Numbered from the stretch's first letter, positions 1 through 9,311 are shown. The stretch: DNA of 64,000 nucleotides from Curtobacterium citreum (GCF_006715175.1 NZ_VFMQ01000001.1:2976001-3040000), one strand, 5' to 3'. Notes: generated by a model not told the origin, from the sequence alone. A program made the numbers and translations.

Positions 1-383
1 GTGCGGCCGAGACGTCGATGATCCTGCACCTGCGGCCGGACCTGGTCGACATGTCGCTCGCCGAGCGGTGGGTGCCCGACCACCTGGCCGAGTTCGAGCG
101 GATCCGGTTCAACGGCGGGCCGGTGTCGTTCGGCTGGCTGTCGAACGACTTCGGGACGCCCGGGGTCGTCGGCGACGCGAGCCGGGCCACGGCGGCGTAC
201 GGGCAGGCGCTGTGGGACGTGTCGCTCGACGAGGCGGTGGCGTCGCTGCACGAGATCGCGCGCTTCGACCCGGCGGTGGCGCGGCCGGCGGCCGGCGCCG
301 GCGCCGTCGCGGGTGGTGCCGGCGCGGGTGGTGCCGTCGGGGTCGGTGGTGCCGCCGTTCCCGCTGTGGTGGCGGTGTCGTGA
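1..383 (+). CDS. Creatininase-family amidohydrolase, C-terminal part (5' end outside window)
   Basis: The reading frame is already open at base 3 and ends at the TGA at 381-383, so only about 126 C-terminal codons are visible. The opening residues AAETSMILHLRPDLVDM resemble the late conserved segment of the creatininase family (ETS..LHLRP.LV), metal-dependent enzymes that hydrolyse cyclic amides such as creatinine or act on formamide-type intermediates. The last 30 or so residues are a low-complexity Ala/Gly/Val tail, not part of the conserved fold. The stop overlaps the GTG of the next gene (GTGA), so the two are translationally coupled. The family call is fairly safe; the substrate is unknown. 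Confidence 0.7.
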   Translation, partial: AAETSMILHLRPDLVDMSLAERWVPDHLAEFERIRFNGGPVSFGWLSNDFGTPGVVGDASRATAAYGQALWDVSLDEAVASLHEIARFDPAVARPAAGAGAVAGGAGAGGAVGVGGAAVPAVVAVS

Positions 384-1018
384 CCGTGCTGCCGGGGCAG
401 GCGGCGGCCGCGACCGGCGACGCCGCTGCCCCGGCCGACCCGGCCGCCCTGGTCGACCCGCTCGTCCTGGCGGCGGCCTGGCTGCCGTCGGCCGAGGACG
501 GCCCGGGTCCGACGATGACGCTGTCGACGGTCGGGCTCGACGGCTACCCCGACGCCCGGACCGTGCTGCTGTCGCGGTTCGACGGGGAGCGCCTGCACTT
601 CCACACCGACGCGAGGAGCCGGAAGGCGGCCGAGCTCGCCGCGCTCGCCCGTGCGGCGGTGACCCTCGTCTGGCCGGAGGCGGCCCGGCAGCTCGTCGTC
701 GTCGGCGACGTCGCACCCGTGACGGACGCCGAGGCCCGAGCCGCCTACGCCGCCCGCACGCGGTACCTGCAGGTGCTCGCGTGGGTGAACGACCGCGAGG
801 CCGCGGAGCGTGACCCCGAGCACCGGCGACGGGCCTGGGCGGACTTCACGGCATCGCGCGGTGGTGCTGCGCTCGACCCGCCGTCGACGTGGGCCGGCTA
901 CGCGCTGACCCCGCGTCGGATGGTGTTCTGGCGCGGTGCTGTCGACGCCGCGAGCCACCGGACGGCCTACGAGCGGGGCCCGGACGGCTCGTGGTCGCAG
1001 GAGTCCTGGCCGGGCTGA
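380..1018 (+). CDS. Pyridoxamine 5'-phosphate oxidase-family FMN-binding protein
   Basis: 212 residues from a GTG that overlaps the upstream stop by four bases. After an Ala-rich leader of about 30 residues comes a PNPOx-type split barrel: TMTLSTVGLDGYPDARTVLL, then FDGERLHFHTDARSRKAAEL, typical of the FMN-binding strands, and a C-terminal RRMVFWRGAVDAASHRTAYE block like the PdxH C-terminal substrate segment (EFWQGR..R.HDR). Length is close to PdxH (about 210-230). It could be a true PdxH making pyridoxal phosphate, but its coupling to a creatininase-family gene rather than vitamin B6 genes leaves a different flavin-linked oxidase role open. Confidence 0.7.
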   Translation: MTVLPGQAAAATGDAAAPADPAALVDPLVLAAAWLPSAEDGPGPTMTLSTVGLDGYPDARTVLLSRFDGERLHFHTDARSRKAAELAALARAAVTLVWPEAARQLVVVGDVAPVTDAEARAAYAARTRYLQVLAWVNDREAAERDPEHRRRAWADFTASRGGAALDPPSTWAGYALTPRRMVFWRGAVDAASHRTAYERGPDGSWSQESWPG

Positions 1019-1024
1019 CCGGCG

Positions 1025-2614
1025 CTACGCCCGGCCGAGCGCCCGCGTCGCCAGGTGCAGCGCGAGCCGGGTCTCCGGGTCGCCGAGGTCGACGCCGAGC
1101 AACCGCTGCACCCGGTCGATCCGGTCCGCCACGGTGTTCCGGTGCACCCCGAGCACGGCCGCGGTCTCGGCGACGGACGACTCGGCGTCGAGGTACGCCG
1201 CCAGGGTCGAGCGGAGCGCTCCCCCGCCGCGCTCGAGCGGGGCGAGGAGCTGCTCGGCCGCCGGCAGGAACGTGTCGGTCTGCGTCCACGCGAGCAGCAA
1301 CTGCGCCAGCCCGAGGCGGTCGACGTGCACGAACCACCCCGACTCCGGCCGGGCGGCGGCCAAGCGGACGGCGTCGCCGGCCTCGCCGAGGGTCCGGACG
1401 AGTCCGGCGGGCCCGGCGTGCACGCTCCCGACGCCGGCGTTCGTGTCGACGGCCGAGCGCAGCGCGTTCTGGGCGGACCGGACGGACGCGGCGAGGGCGG
1501 CCACGGCGGCTCGGTCCGGCTCGTGCGGCACGGAGCACCAGAGCGCCCAGCCGTCGGTCTGCTCGACCACGACGACGTCCAGGCCCTCGCCGTCGAAGGC
1601 CATCTCGACCTCGCGGCGCAGGGCGACGGCGTCGACGGGTCCGCGGGCGACCAGCCGGATGCCGACGTGCCACGCGTCGAGCTGCCACCCCGCGGCGATG
1701 GTGCGCTGCACGAGCGGCGGCGCGGGTGCCCCGTCGGCCGTGCGGAGGTCGTCGAGCATCGCCATCCGGTAGCGGGCGTCGCGTTCGTCGTCGAGCCGGG
1801 TGAGCACGAGGCGGTGCCCGGCCGCGACCGCCGCGACCCGCAGCGCCGTGGCGAGCGTGGCCCGCTCGGCGCGGAGCGGCGCGGTCAGCCCGACGGCCAG
1901 CCAGGCGCGCGGCCCGATGCCGGTCGGCACGGGCACGGCGACGACCGTCTCGGCAGCACCGCCCGACGACGCAGCGCCGCCCGACGAGCCAGCACCACCG
2001 GACGAGGCGCCGTCGCCGGGGTCCGTCGCCCACACCGGCTCGCTCGTGCCGACGGTCCGGGCGAGCAGCGCGGCCGTCGACGGCGCGACCCCGGCCCCGC
2101 GGAGCGGCCGACCGGAGGCGTCGAGGAACCGCACCGGGTGCCCGAGGTCCGCCTCGAGCCGGGTGAACAGGTCCTCGAGCTCGGGGCCGGCGTCGAGCCC
2201 GGCGCGCGCGGCGACGACCGCGGCCCGTGCGGCCGGGGCGTCGCCGGTGCCGATCAGCTCGTGCACCCGCACCGACGTCGTCCACGGGTCGGGCGTCGCG
2301 AGCACCCCGACCCCGAGCCGGTCGGCGAGCGCCGCGGTCCCCGGCCCGGGCAGCGGGGTGTCCTCGGCCACGGCGACGACGAGGACCGCGACCCGGGCGG
2401 ACGCGGCACGACGGAGCAGCACGTCGAACCGGGCGTCGAAGCGTGTCACGGGGGTGAGCAGCACGACCGCGTCGTCCTGCGGGGTGAGCGTCCGGCCGAC
2501 CTGCTCCGGCGTGCCGACGACCCCACGGACCGCGGCGACGCTGCCGGTCACCGGTCCGACGAGCACCTCGGTGCCGGTCGGCAGCAGCGGCAGGAACTCC
2601 GCGACGGGGATCAC
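1025..2614 (-). CDS. PucR-family transcriptional regulator
   Basis: 529 residues, GTG start chosen because it overlaps the stop of the upstream DUF917 gene (GTGA at 2611-2614). The N-terminal part (about 1-180) fits the PucR sensory domain, the middle is poorly conserved with an SGG repeat linker near residue 190, and the last 60 residues form the PucR-type helix-turn-helix (YLDAESSVAETAAVLGVHRN, then DRIDRVQRLLGVDL). PucR proteins usually activate catabolism of purines, allantoin or related nitrogen compounds in response to an intermediate. As last gene of the permease-hydantoinase-DUF917 operon it is the likely regulator of that operon and is made together with it. Confidence 0.85.
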   Translation of the reverse strand: MIPVAEFLPLLPTGTEVLVGPVTGSVAAVRGVVGTPEQVGRTLTPQDDAVVLLTPVTRFDARFDVLLRRAASARVAVLVVAVAEDTPLPGPGTAALADRLGVGVLATPDPWTTSVRVHELIGTGDAPAARAAVVAARAGLDAGPELEDLFTRLEADLGHPVRFLDASGRPLRGAGVAPSTAALLARTVGTSEPVWATDPGDGASSGGAGSSGGAASSGGAAETVVAVPVPTGIGPRAWLAVGLTAPLRAERATLATALRVAAVAAGHRLVLTRLDDERDARYRMAMLDDLRTADGAPAPPLVQRTIAAGWQLDAWHVGIRLVARGPVDAVALRREVEMAFDGEGLDVVVVEQTDGWALWCSVPHEPDRAAVAALAASVRSAQNALRSAVDTNAGVGSVHAGPAGLVRTLGEAGDAVRLAAARPESGWFVHVDRLGLAQLLLAWTQTDTFLPAAEQLLAPLERGGGALRSTLAAYLDAESSVAETAAVLGVHRNTVADRIDRVQRLLGVDLGDPETRLALHLATRALGRA

Positions 2615-3687
2615 GCGACGACCTCCGGCACGGGGTCGGCGTCGATGCCGAACGCCCGCGGGGACACCCGCTCCGTCCGGCGCGGGTCCGCCCACCACCA
2701 CGGGGCCCCCGGGAGCACGAGCACGGCGAGCTCGTCGCCGACGCGGGCGCGGTCGGTCGCCACGGGCCGCAGGGACCGTGCGTCGACGACGACGATGCAG
2801 CTCGGGGTGGCCGCGACCGGCTCGCCGTCGACCAGGCAGTGCACCCACTCGCTCCCGGCCTCGACCCGGACGACGGCACCCGACCCGAGGTCCTGCAGCG
2901 CCATCGAACCGTGCACGAAGGCCACGGCGTCGCCCCCGCGCTGCACGTCGAGCACCCGACCGTGGGCGACCAGCCGACCACCGACCGCGGCCGCGAGCGT
3001 GCCGACGTCGCGCGCCCCGGCTGCCGCCCGTCCGGCACGGAGCGCGCGGCTGACACTGCCCACGACGGCGCGGTCCGCGAGCGTCGCCGCGTCGACGGGT
3101 CCGATCGCGAACGCCGCCCACCCGCCGCTGTGCGACACCGCCTCGCGCCACACCGTCTCGAGGTCGCTCGGGTCGGGGGCGTCGACGACGATGCGGAGCC
3201 CGCTCGACGTGACGGCGGCCGCGGTGACCGGGACCGGGTCCACGAACAGGGACAGCTGGTCGATCCGTGGCGTCGCCCGACCGACCAGGTCGGCGTCGAC
3301 GAGCGGCAGCCCGGCCGCCCCGGCCGTCAGCGCGGCCGCGGGTCCGGTGACCCCGCCGATCTGCGCCGCGACGACGGCGTCCGCCCGCCGACCGGTCCAG
3401 CGCTCGACGGCCGCGAGCGCGTCCGGCAGTTCGCGACCGCTCGGGGTCTTCTCCTCGAGCACGGTCGTGGACCCGATCAGCCCGACCGCCACCACCGACC
3501 CGAGGGCGCCGTCCAGCGGCACGACGGGCACCGCGGCCGCGCCGAGCGCGGTCCGCAGCGCGTGCAGCATGTGGTCGACCTGACCGCCGCCACCGCACCC
3601 GAACAGCGCGGTGCCGCGTCCGAGGTCGTCGACGTCGACGGCCTGGAGGCTCGTCACGGCTCCGTCACGCTGCTCGCCCTGGTGCAC
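2611..3687 (-). CDS. DUF917-family protein, divergent paralog
   Basis: 358 residues. The GTG at 3687 is preceded by a GAGGA sequence 8 nt upstream, which favours it over an internal GTG at 3657. The protein has the DUF917 outline (DVDDLGRGTALFGCGGGGQV near the N terminus, LIGSTTVLEEKTPSGRELP, then GLPLVDADLVGRATPRIDQL) but the usual AILGTGGGGDP motif is changed to ALFGCGGGGQV and the C-terminal half is shortened and divergent compared with its two neighbours. DUF917 proteins occur beside or fused to hydantoinase/oxoprolinase proteins; part of the family is known as S-methyl-thiohydantoin desulfurase. It may be a non-equivalent subunit rather than a third redundant enzyme. Third DUF917 gene of the operon; its stop overlaps the pucR-type start. 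Confidence 0.75.
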   Translation of the reverse strand: MHQGEQRDGAVTSLQAVDVDDLGRGTALFGCGGGGQVDHMLHALRTALGAAAVPVVPLDGALGSVVAVGLIGSTTVLEEKTPSGRELPDALAAVERWTGRRADAVVAAQIGGVTGPAAALTAGAAGLPLVDADLVGRATPRIDQLSLFVDPVPVTAAAVTSSGLRIVVDAPDPSDLETVWREAVSHSGGWAAFAIGPVDAATLADRAVVGSVSRALRAGRAAAGARDVGTLAAAVGGRLVAHGRVLDVQRGGDAVAFVHGSMALQDLGSGAVVRVEAGSEWVHCLVDGEPVAATPSCIVVVDARSLRPVATDRARVGDELAVLVLPGAPWWWADPRRTERVSPRAFGIDADPVPEVVA

Positions 3688-3715
3688 ACCGTCGATCCTC
3701 GCGCATCGGCGCGGC

Positions 3716-4831
3716 TCAGCGCGCCCCCACCGGCACCCGTTCGTGCAGGTCCTCGACGGGGACGAAGGCGTCGTCGAGCCCGAAGCACGAGGGGCCGAAG
3801 ACGGCGAGTGCCTCCGGGGTGCGCATGAGGTCGGGCGTCGAGACCCCGACCACCCGGACGCGCTGCCCGTACCGGAGCCGCTCGGTCGTGATCGGCTCGG
3901 CGGTCTCCGCGTCGAGGACGCAGATCAGGTCCGGCACGACGGCGACGAGCCGGCCGTCGCGTCGCGCCACGAGGTTCTCGTTCTGGAAGGCGATCTCGAG
4001 CTCGGACCCGTCGGCGCCCTGCACGGTCGCGCGGCCCTTCGCGAACCCGTCCACCGTGCGGCGCTCGACGTCGACGACCTTGCCGTCGAACAGCTCGCGC
4101 AGGTGCGTGTAGATCGTCTGCGAGAACGCCTCGGCGAGGCCCTCGACGGGGTCGCGGTGCTCCTCGCGGGCGACCCGCACGGCACGACCGACGGCGAGCG
4201 CGAGGGACAACGTGCGCGGCACCGCGGTCTCGCGGACCTGGCGTCCGGTCATGGCGTACTCGGCGATGTACGCGACGCCGCCGAGCCGGATCGTGACGCC
4301 GCGGGCGAGCCACTCCATCTGGCGGTTGTCGTGCCCGGTGTCGATGACGACGCCGTGGCCGTTCTCGTCGCTGATCGCGAGCGGCGACCCGGGGACGCCG
4401 TACACCGAGAACGTCTCCATCTGCAGCTCCGGGAACGCGCGGCCCATGCCGTCCGCGTCGACCACCGGCAGTCCCCCGGTGGCCCCCACGAGGAGCGGGA
4501 TCATCGAGTTGATGCCGCCGCACTCGATGGGCATGGTCGCGGTCGCGGTGCGGCCGAGGTGCTGCTCGAGCCGTCGCAGGGCACCGAGCGGCTCCGGGCC
4601 CGCCGGGAGTCGTTCGAGCACGACGGTCGGGGCGCCCATCTGCGCCGTCGGGATGACGAGGGCGTCGTCGGGGACCTCGTCGGGGTCGAGGATCGTGACG
4701 GGGCCGTGCTCCGTGATCGCCGCGCGGACGAGCAGCATCCCCACCGTCGGGTCGCCGCCGCCGCCGGTGCCCAGGATCGCCGCGCCCCGGGCCAGGTCGG
4801 GCAGGTCGTCGACGTCGATCGTCCAGCTCAT
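3716..4831 (-). CDS. DUF917-family protein (S-methyl-thiohydantoin desulfurase-like)
   Basis: 371 residues from an ATG that overlaps the previous stop (ATGA at 4828-4831). It has the full family pattern: VDDLPDLARGAAILGTGGGG at about 7-26, a following DP, PTAQMGAPTVVLERLP, then GGLPVVDADGMGRAFPELQM around residue 120, and a C-terminal CVLDAETAEPITTERLRYGQ block. Family members pair with hydantoinase/oxoprolinase proteins and act on ring-shaped amide or thioamide substrates; the exact substrate cannot be read here. It lies 28 bp upstream of the divergent paralog within one operon. Confidence 0.85.
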   Translation of the reverse strand: MSWTIDVDDLPDLARGAAILGTGGGGDPTVGMLLVRAAITEHGPVTILDPDEVPDDALVIPTAQMGAPTVVLERLPAGPEPLGALRRLEQHLGRTATATMPIECGGINSMIPLLVGATGGLPVVDADGMGRAFPELQMETFSVYGVPGSPLAISDENGHGVVIDTGHDNRQMEWLARGVTIRLGGVAYIAEYAMTGRQVRETAVPRTLSLALAVGRAVRVAREEHRDPVEGLAEAFSQTIYTHLRELFDGKVVDVERRTVDGFAKGRATVQGADGSELEIAFQNENLVARRDGRLVAVVPDLICVLDAETAEPITTERLRYGQRVRVVGVSTPDLMRTPEALAVFGPSCFGLDDAFVPVEDLHERVPVGAR

Positions 4832-5967
4832 GCGTGCTCTCCCTCGCTGACGGTGCCGTCGTGGCGGACCGCCGGGGTGTCGTAGCCGAAGTACCTCGGG
4901 CCGGCGAGCGCGAGGCCCGCCGGGGTGTGCCAGCGCGGGTCGGCCGGCGCGGTGACGATCCGGACGCGCGCGCCGAACCGCAGGCCCTCGGTGGTGATCG
5001 GTTCGCCGGTGTCGGCGTCCAGCGTGACGATGAGGTCCGGTGCCGTGGTGCGTACCGACCCGGCCACCTCGACCAGCAGGTGCTCGTTCTGGAACCGGAG
5101 CAGGGCCTCCCGGCCGGTGTCGCTGCCCGACCCGGTCAGGTGGGCGGTCCCGCGGGCGAACCCCGTGACGGTCTTCCGCTCGACGTCCGTGACCTTGCCG
5201 GTGAAGACGACCCGACCACCCAGGACCGACGCGACCGCGTCGACGGGGTCCTCGTTCGCGGCGCGCGCGTCGACCAGGGCCTCCCCGAGCCGGACGCACA
5301 GCGACAGGCTGCCGCGGACGTACGAGTCGCGGACCTGTGCACCGCTCATGGCGTAGTTCGCGGTGATCGCGGAGCAGCCCATCTCGACGGTCGCGGTGCG
5401 GGCGAGCCGCTCCGCCCACCGGTTGTCGACGGTGTCGAACACGACCGAGTTGCCCTTCTCGTCCGCGAGCGCCATCGGCGTCGCACGGACCCCGGCGAGC
5501 GTCGGCAGGACCATCTGGACCTCGGGGAAGGCGCGGCCCATCGCGTCGCCGTCGACGAGCGGCAGGCCGAGCTCGGCCGCCGCGACGATCGGACTCGTCG
5601 AGTTGACCCCGCCGACCTCGATGCACGCGATGTGCGTCGGTGTGACCCCGAGGTGCGCAGCCAGGCTTCGGACCGCCTCGGCGAACTGCCCGGCGGACGG
5701 GGTCTTCTCGACCATCACGGTCGGTGCGCCGATCATCGCGACGTTGAGCACGACGGCGTCGTCGGGCAGGTCCTCGACCTGCACCACCGGCACCGGGCCG
5801 TGCGCACGGACGGCGGCCTCGGCGAGCAGCCGTCCGATGTACGGGTCGCCGCCGCCGCCGGTGCCGAGGATCGCGGCGCCCCGGGCGAGCGCGGAGCAGT
5901 CACCGTCGATCGTGGTGAGCGGCCGGGTGCCCGCGAGCGTTTCGACCGGGCTCTCGACGGTGCTCAT
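4828..5967 (-). CDS. DUF917-family protein (S-methyl-thiohydantoin desulfurase-like)
   Basis: 379 residues. The ATG overlaps the hydantoinase stop (ATGA at 5964-5967), so translation is coupled. The N-terminal 20 residues are variable, then CSALARGAAILGTGGGGDPY marks the conserved glycine loop at about 25-44, followed by NVAMIGAPTVMVEKTPSAGQ and GLPLVDGDAMGRAFPEVQM. The C-terminal LIVTLDADTGEPITTEGLRF block matches its neighbour. It is clearly a paralog of the next gene, which suggests a heteromeric enzyme or two related substrates. Family assignment is firm, function inferred from neighbours. Confidence 0.85.
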   Translation of the reverse strand: MSTVESPVETLAGTRPLTTIDGDCSALARGAAILGTGGGGDPYIGRLLAEAAVRAHGPVPVVQVEDLPDDAVVLNVAMIGAPTVMVEKTPSAGQFAEAVRSLAAHLGVTPTHIACIEVGGVNSTSPIVAAAELGLPLVDGDAMGRAFPEVQMVLPTLAGVRATPMALADEKGNSVVFDTVDNRWAERLARTATVEMGCSAITANYAMSGAQVRDSYVRGSLSLCVRLGEALVDARAANEDPVDAVASVLGGRVVFTGKVTDVERKTVTGFARGTAHLTGSGSDTGREALLRFQNEHLLVEVAGSVRTTAPDLIVTLDADTGEPITTEGLRFGARVRIVTAPADPRWHTPAGLALAGPRYFGYDTPAVRHDGTVSEGEHA

Positions 5968-7520
5968 CGGACGAGGGCCCCGAGCGCGAGGTCCCCGACG
6001 GCCTTCGCCCGGATGCGGGTGGCGTTGCCGGGCAGGTACGGGATCGGGACCTCGTCGAAGTCGACGATCGCGACGCTCGACGGGTCCGCTCCGGCCGCGA
6101 CGGCGCGGTCGACGGCCTCCTGCCGGGCCTCGTCGACGACCGCGGACCGCTTGCCGTCGCTGATCGCGTAGACCTTGTCGACCTCGCCGGACACCTGCGC
6201 GATGGCGGCGCCGATCGCGTTCGCGACCGAGTAGTGCTCCGGCCGGTGTACCGTCCCGAGCCCGGGCAGGGTGTCCGGCAGCAGCACCGATCCCCCGCCG
6301 ACCGCGACCACGGGCAGCGGCGCGGACGAGGTGCGCATGCGCTCGACGACGTCGGCGACGCGTTCGGCGATCACCGCGAGGGCCCGCTCGGCGACCTCGG
6401 CGCTCACTCCGGCGACCCGTGCGGCGTCGCCCACCGCGCCCCGGCCACCGCGGACCGCGACGTCGGTGGCGGTGAGGGTGTCCCCGCCGAAGACGAGTGC
6501 CTCGTCGACCAGTCGGTACCCGACCGAGTCCGGTCCGACGACCGCGCCGTCCTCGCGGATGCGGGACCCGCCGCCGATGCCGATCGACAGCACGTCGGGC
6601 ATCCGGAAGTTGGTGCGGATCCCGGCGACGGCGACCTCGCCGGTGGCCTCGCGCGGGAACCCGCCGGTCAGGACGCCGACGTCGCTCGTGGTCCCGCCGA
6701 CGTCGACGACCGCGCACGTGTCGAAGCCGGACAGCACCGCGGCGCCGCGCATGGAGTTCGTCGGGCCGGAGGCGAACGTCGCGACCGGGTAGCGCCGGGC
6801 GTACTCGACGTCCATCAGGGTGCCGTCGTTCTGGCTGAGGAAGAGCGGCGCCTCGATGCCGCTCGACGCCACCGAGCCGGACAGCCCGTCGACGATGGTG
6901 TCGGCGAGCTCCCGGAGCGCGGCGTTGATGATCGTGGCGTTCTCCCGCTCGAGCAGGCCGATGCGGCCGATCTCGCTCGACAGCGAGAACGCGACGTCCG
7001 GCCCGAGCTCGGCGGCCAGGATCTCCTGCGCGCGCTGCTCGAACTCGTCGTTGATCGGCGAGAACACCGACGAGATCGCGACCGAGCGGATGCCGGCGGC
7101 GGCGATCGCGGCGGCGTGCCGCTTGAGCTCCTCGGGGTCGAGCGGCGAGATCACCCGGCCGTCGAACTCGTGCCCGCCGTGCGCGAGGAACGCCCGGCCC
7201 TGCACGGCGCCGACGAGCCGCTCCGGCCAGTCGGTGTACGGCGGCAGCGACGCGGTGGCCGGGAGCCCGAGCCGGACGGCTGCGGTCGGGGCGAGCCCGC
7301 GGGCCTCGATGAGCGCGTTGATGAAGTGCGTCGTGCCGATCATCACGCCGTCGACGTCGGCGGACCCGAAGTCGCGCTGCTCGCGGAGCCCGGCGAGCGC
7401 CGCGACGATGCCGGAGGTCACGTCCTGGCTCGTCGATCGCTTCACGGCCGCGGCGACCGTGCTGCCGTCCATCAGGACGGCGTCCGTGTTCGTGCCGCCG
7501 ACGTCGATGCCGATGCGCAT
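5964..7520 (-). CDS. Hydantoinase/oxoprolinase-family protein
   Basis: 518 residues. The ATG at 7520 has AGAGGA about 6 nt upstream. The N terminus (MRIGIDVGGTNTDAVLMDGS) is the ASKHA-fold phosphate-binding loop typical of the HyuA / 5-oxoprolinase family, and AVVDVGGTTSDVGVLTGGFP around residue 268 is the second nucleotide-binding motif. These enzymes use ATP to open cyclic amides such as hydantoins or 5-oxoproline. Here it is followed by three DUF917 genes, the common partner family, and preceded by a permease, so a pathway importing and opening a five-membered ring compound is likely. A separate hydantoinase B gene is not present in the window. Confidence 0.85.
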   Translation of the reverse strand: MRIGIDVGGTNTDAVLMDGSTVAAAVKRSTSQDVTSGIVAALAGLREQRDFGSADVDGVMIGTTHFINALIEARGLAPTAAVRLGLPATASLPPYTDWPERLVGAVQGRAFLAHGGHEFDGRVISPLDPEELKRHAAAIAAAGIRSVAISSVFSPINDEFEQRAQEILAAELGPDVAFSLSSEIGRIGLLERENATIINAALRELADTIVDGLSGSVASSGIEAPLFLSQNDGTLMDVEYARRYPVATFASGPTNSMRGAAVLSGFDTCAVVDVGGTTSDVGVLTGGFPREATGEVAVAGIRTNFRMPDVLSIGIGGGSRIREDGAVVGPDSVGYRLVDEALVFGGDTLTATDVAVRGGRGAVGDAARVAGVSAEVAERALAVIAERVADVVERMRTSSAPLPVVAVGGGSVLLPDTLPGLGTVHRPEHYSVANAIGAAIAQVSGEVDKVYAISDGKRSAVVDEARQEAVDRAVAAGADPSSVAIVDFDEVPIPYLPGNATRIRAKAVGDLALGALVR

Positions 7521-7566
7521 GGGGGTCCTCTCGGGGTGGTGCGGATGGTGGAGCGGGTGGCGTCGG

Positions 7567-7601
7567 CCGTGCCGCGGCCGGATCAGGAGGCCGCGGCACG
7601 G
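7567..7601 (-). terminator. Strong hairpin between permease and hydantoinase genes
   Basis: A 13-bp perfect stem (7567-7579 with 7589-7601, arms around GTGCCGCGGCC/GGCCGCGGCAC) encloses a 9-nt loop in the 127-nt gap between the two genes. There is no U-tract, so it may reduce transcription between the genes or protect an mRNA end rather than fully terminate. Confidence 0.45.
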
Positions 7602-7647
7602 TCGACGTCGGCGACGGTCGACGTCGGGGGAACGCCGACCGTCGGTC

Positions 7648-9021
7648 TCAGGGCGCCGGAGCGGGTGCGGGCGCAGCCGGGGCCGCCGCCGCGACGGTGG
7701 GCGCCTGCTCGGTGCGGCTGACACCGACGCCGCGGACCCAGCCCGCCTTGCCGGCGACCACGTACAGGACGAAGGCGATCACGACCGAGTTGATCGACGG
7801 GATGCCCACGGTGACGAAGTAGCCGACGACCGAGGCGATCACCCAGATGACGAGCGTGGCGGGCACCCACGTCGGGCTCGTCGCCGGCAGCGACTCGCTG
7901 TCGCTGAGCTCACGACGCCAGCGCTTCACGACGAAGTACTCCGCGACCATGATGCCGGCGATCGGCGGGAAGACGACGCCCAGGACGATGAGGAACGGGG
8001 TGAACGCACCGAGGAAGCCGACCGCGGCGAGCACGGAGCCGACGACACCGAGCACGAGGGTGACGACACCGCGGTTGACCTGCTTGCCGAAGACGACGTC
8101 GATGAAGTTCGTGACGCCGAGGCTCGAGCTGTAGATGTTCCAGTCGTTGATCTTGAACGTGCCGAGCAGGATCACGAGGATGCCGACCCAGCCGACGCTC
8201 GACGTGATCACGCGGGTGATGTCCGACGAGCCGACGGCGTGGGCGAGCAGGACGCCCGCGAGCCCGATGACGTACTCGCCGAGGGTCACACCGAGGGCGG
8301 TCTGCTTGACGACGTCACCGACCGACCGGTTGAAGCGGGTCATGTCCGGGGTGATCACGGCGCCGACGATGAAGCCGCCCGCGACCAGGGTGGTGCCGGC
8401 GACGAAGCTCAGTTCCGGACCGGCGGGGGCCTTGGCGGCGAGCTCGGCGATCGAGTGCTTGCTCAGCTCGATGACCACCGCCCACCCGACCAGGATGAGG
8501 AACAGCGGCACGGTCACGTTCGCGAGCCACTGCATCGAGTGGAACCCGCGGAGCACGATCGCCGTGACGAGCAGCCCGAACACGAGCGACCACGCCCACG
8601 CCGGCAGCACGGGCAGGATCGCGACGAGCCCGGCGGCGGAGACACCGGACTGGATGCCGAACCAGCCGATCAGGCTCAGGCCGATCGCCAGGCCGACGAG
8701 GGCGGACCCGGCCTTGCCGAACCCGGTCCAGCGCGCGATGACCGAGGTGTTCAGTCCCTCGCGCATGCCGATGACGCCGACGAAGACCGACACGATCTCG
8801 AGGATCACGGCGCCGAGGGTGATCGCCCAGAACGCCTGCCAGAACCCCATGCCGAAGCCGAGCGTGGCGCCGAGGAGGAACTGGGACAGGGCGGAGATCT
8901 GGCCGAACCGCTGGACGGCCACCTGGAACCAGCCGTAGCGGGCGGTGGTGGGGACGCGGGACAGGGAGTAGTCGTCGACGACGACGGACGGGGCTGGTGG
9001 TGCTGACGCTGCACTGGCCAT
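7648..9021 (-). CDS. NCS1-family purine/cytosine-type permease
   Basis: 457 residues, ATG preceded by CAGGAG at 8 nt spacing. About twelve hydrophobic helices are visible. The early segment SRVPTTARYGWFQVAVQRFG and the helices LSQFLLGATLGFGMGFWQAF and IARWTGFGKAGSALVGLAIG fit the nucleobase-cation-symport-1 (cytosine permease/CodB) family, which imports purines, pyrimidines, hydantoins or allantoin. The protein ends in a low-complexity Ala/Pro tail. As first gene of the minus-strand operon it probably imports the ring compound handled by the hydantoinase and DUF917 proteins. Confidence 0.85.
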   Translation of the reverse strand: MASAASAPPAPSVVVDDYSLSRVPTTARYGWFQVAVQRFGQISALSQFLLGATLGFGMGFWQAFWAITLGAVILEIVSVFVGVIGMREGLNTSVIARWTGFGKAGSALVGLAIGLSLIGWFGIQSGVSAAGLVAILPVLPAWAWSLVFGLLVTAIVLRGFHSMQWLANVTVPLFLILVGWAVVIELSKHSIAELAAKAPAGPELSFVAGTTLVAGGFIVGAVITPDMTRFNRSVGDVVKQTALGVTLGEYVIGLAGVLLAHAVGSSDITRVITSSVGWVGILVILLGTFKINDWNIYSSSLGVTNFIDVVFGKQVNRGVVTLVLGVVGSVLAAVGFLGAFTPFLIVLGVVFPPIAGIMVAEYFVVKRWRRELSDSESLPATSPTWVPATLVIWVIASVVGYFVTVGIPSINSVVIAFVLYVVAGKAGWVRGVGVSRTEQAPTVAAAAPAAPAPAPAP

Positions 9022-9311
9022 CGGGATGCTCCTGGGGAAGGGGTGCCGGTCGGGCGACCGGGTTGGGGCAACCGTAGTGACGGGGCAGGAGCGGCAGAAC
9101 GTGCAGGTCGTCGTTACGGGCACGTGAATCCGTGCACCCTGCACACCCCGCTGCGAAGCCGCCTCGGTGCGACGTCGGTGGAGCAGAAGACGTCGGGTGC
9201 GCTCCCGGCGGGCGACGTCGTCTGCTCCATCGATCGCGTGCGCGACCCCGGCCCGACTCCGACCCGACCCGGCACGCCCGACCCGACCGCCCCGGCCCGC
9301 CCGGGAACGAC

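Noticed and set aside
846..3056. Very long open frames opposite or offset to the PucR and DUF917 genes
   Set aside because: They are rich in Arg, Pro and Gly with no domains, as expected for shadow frames in very GC-rich DNA; the PucR/DUF917 frames have clear family motifs.
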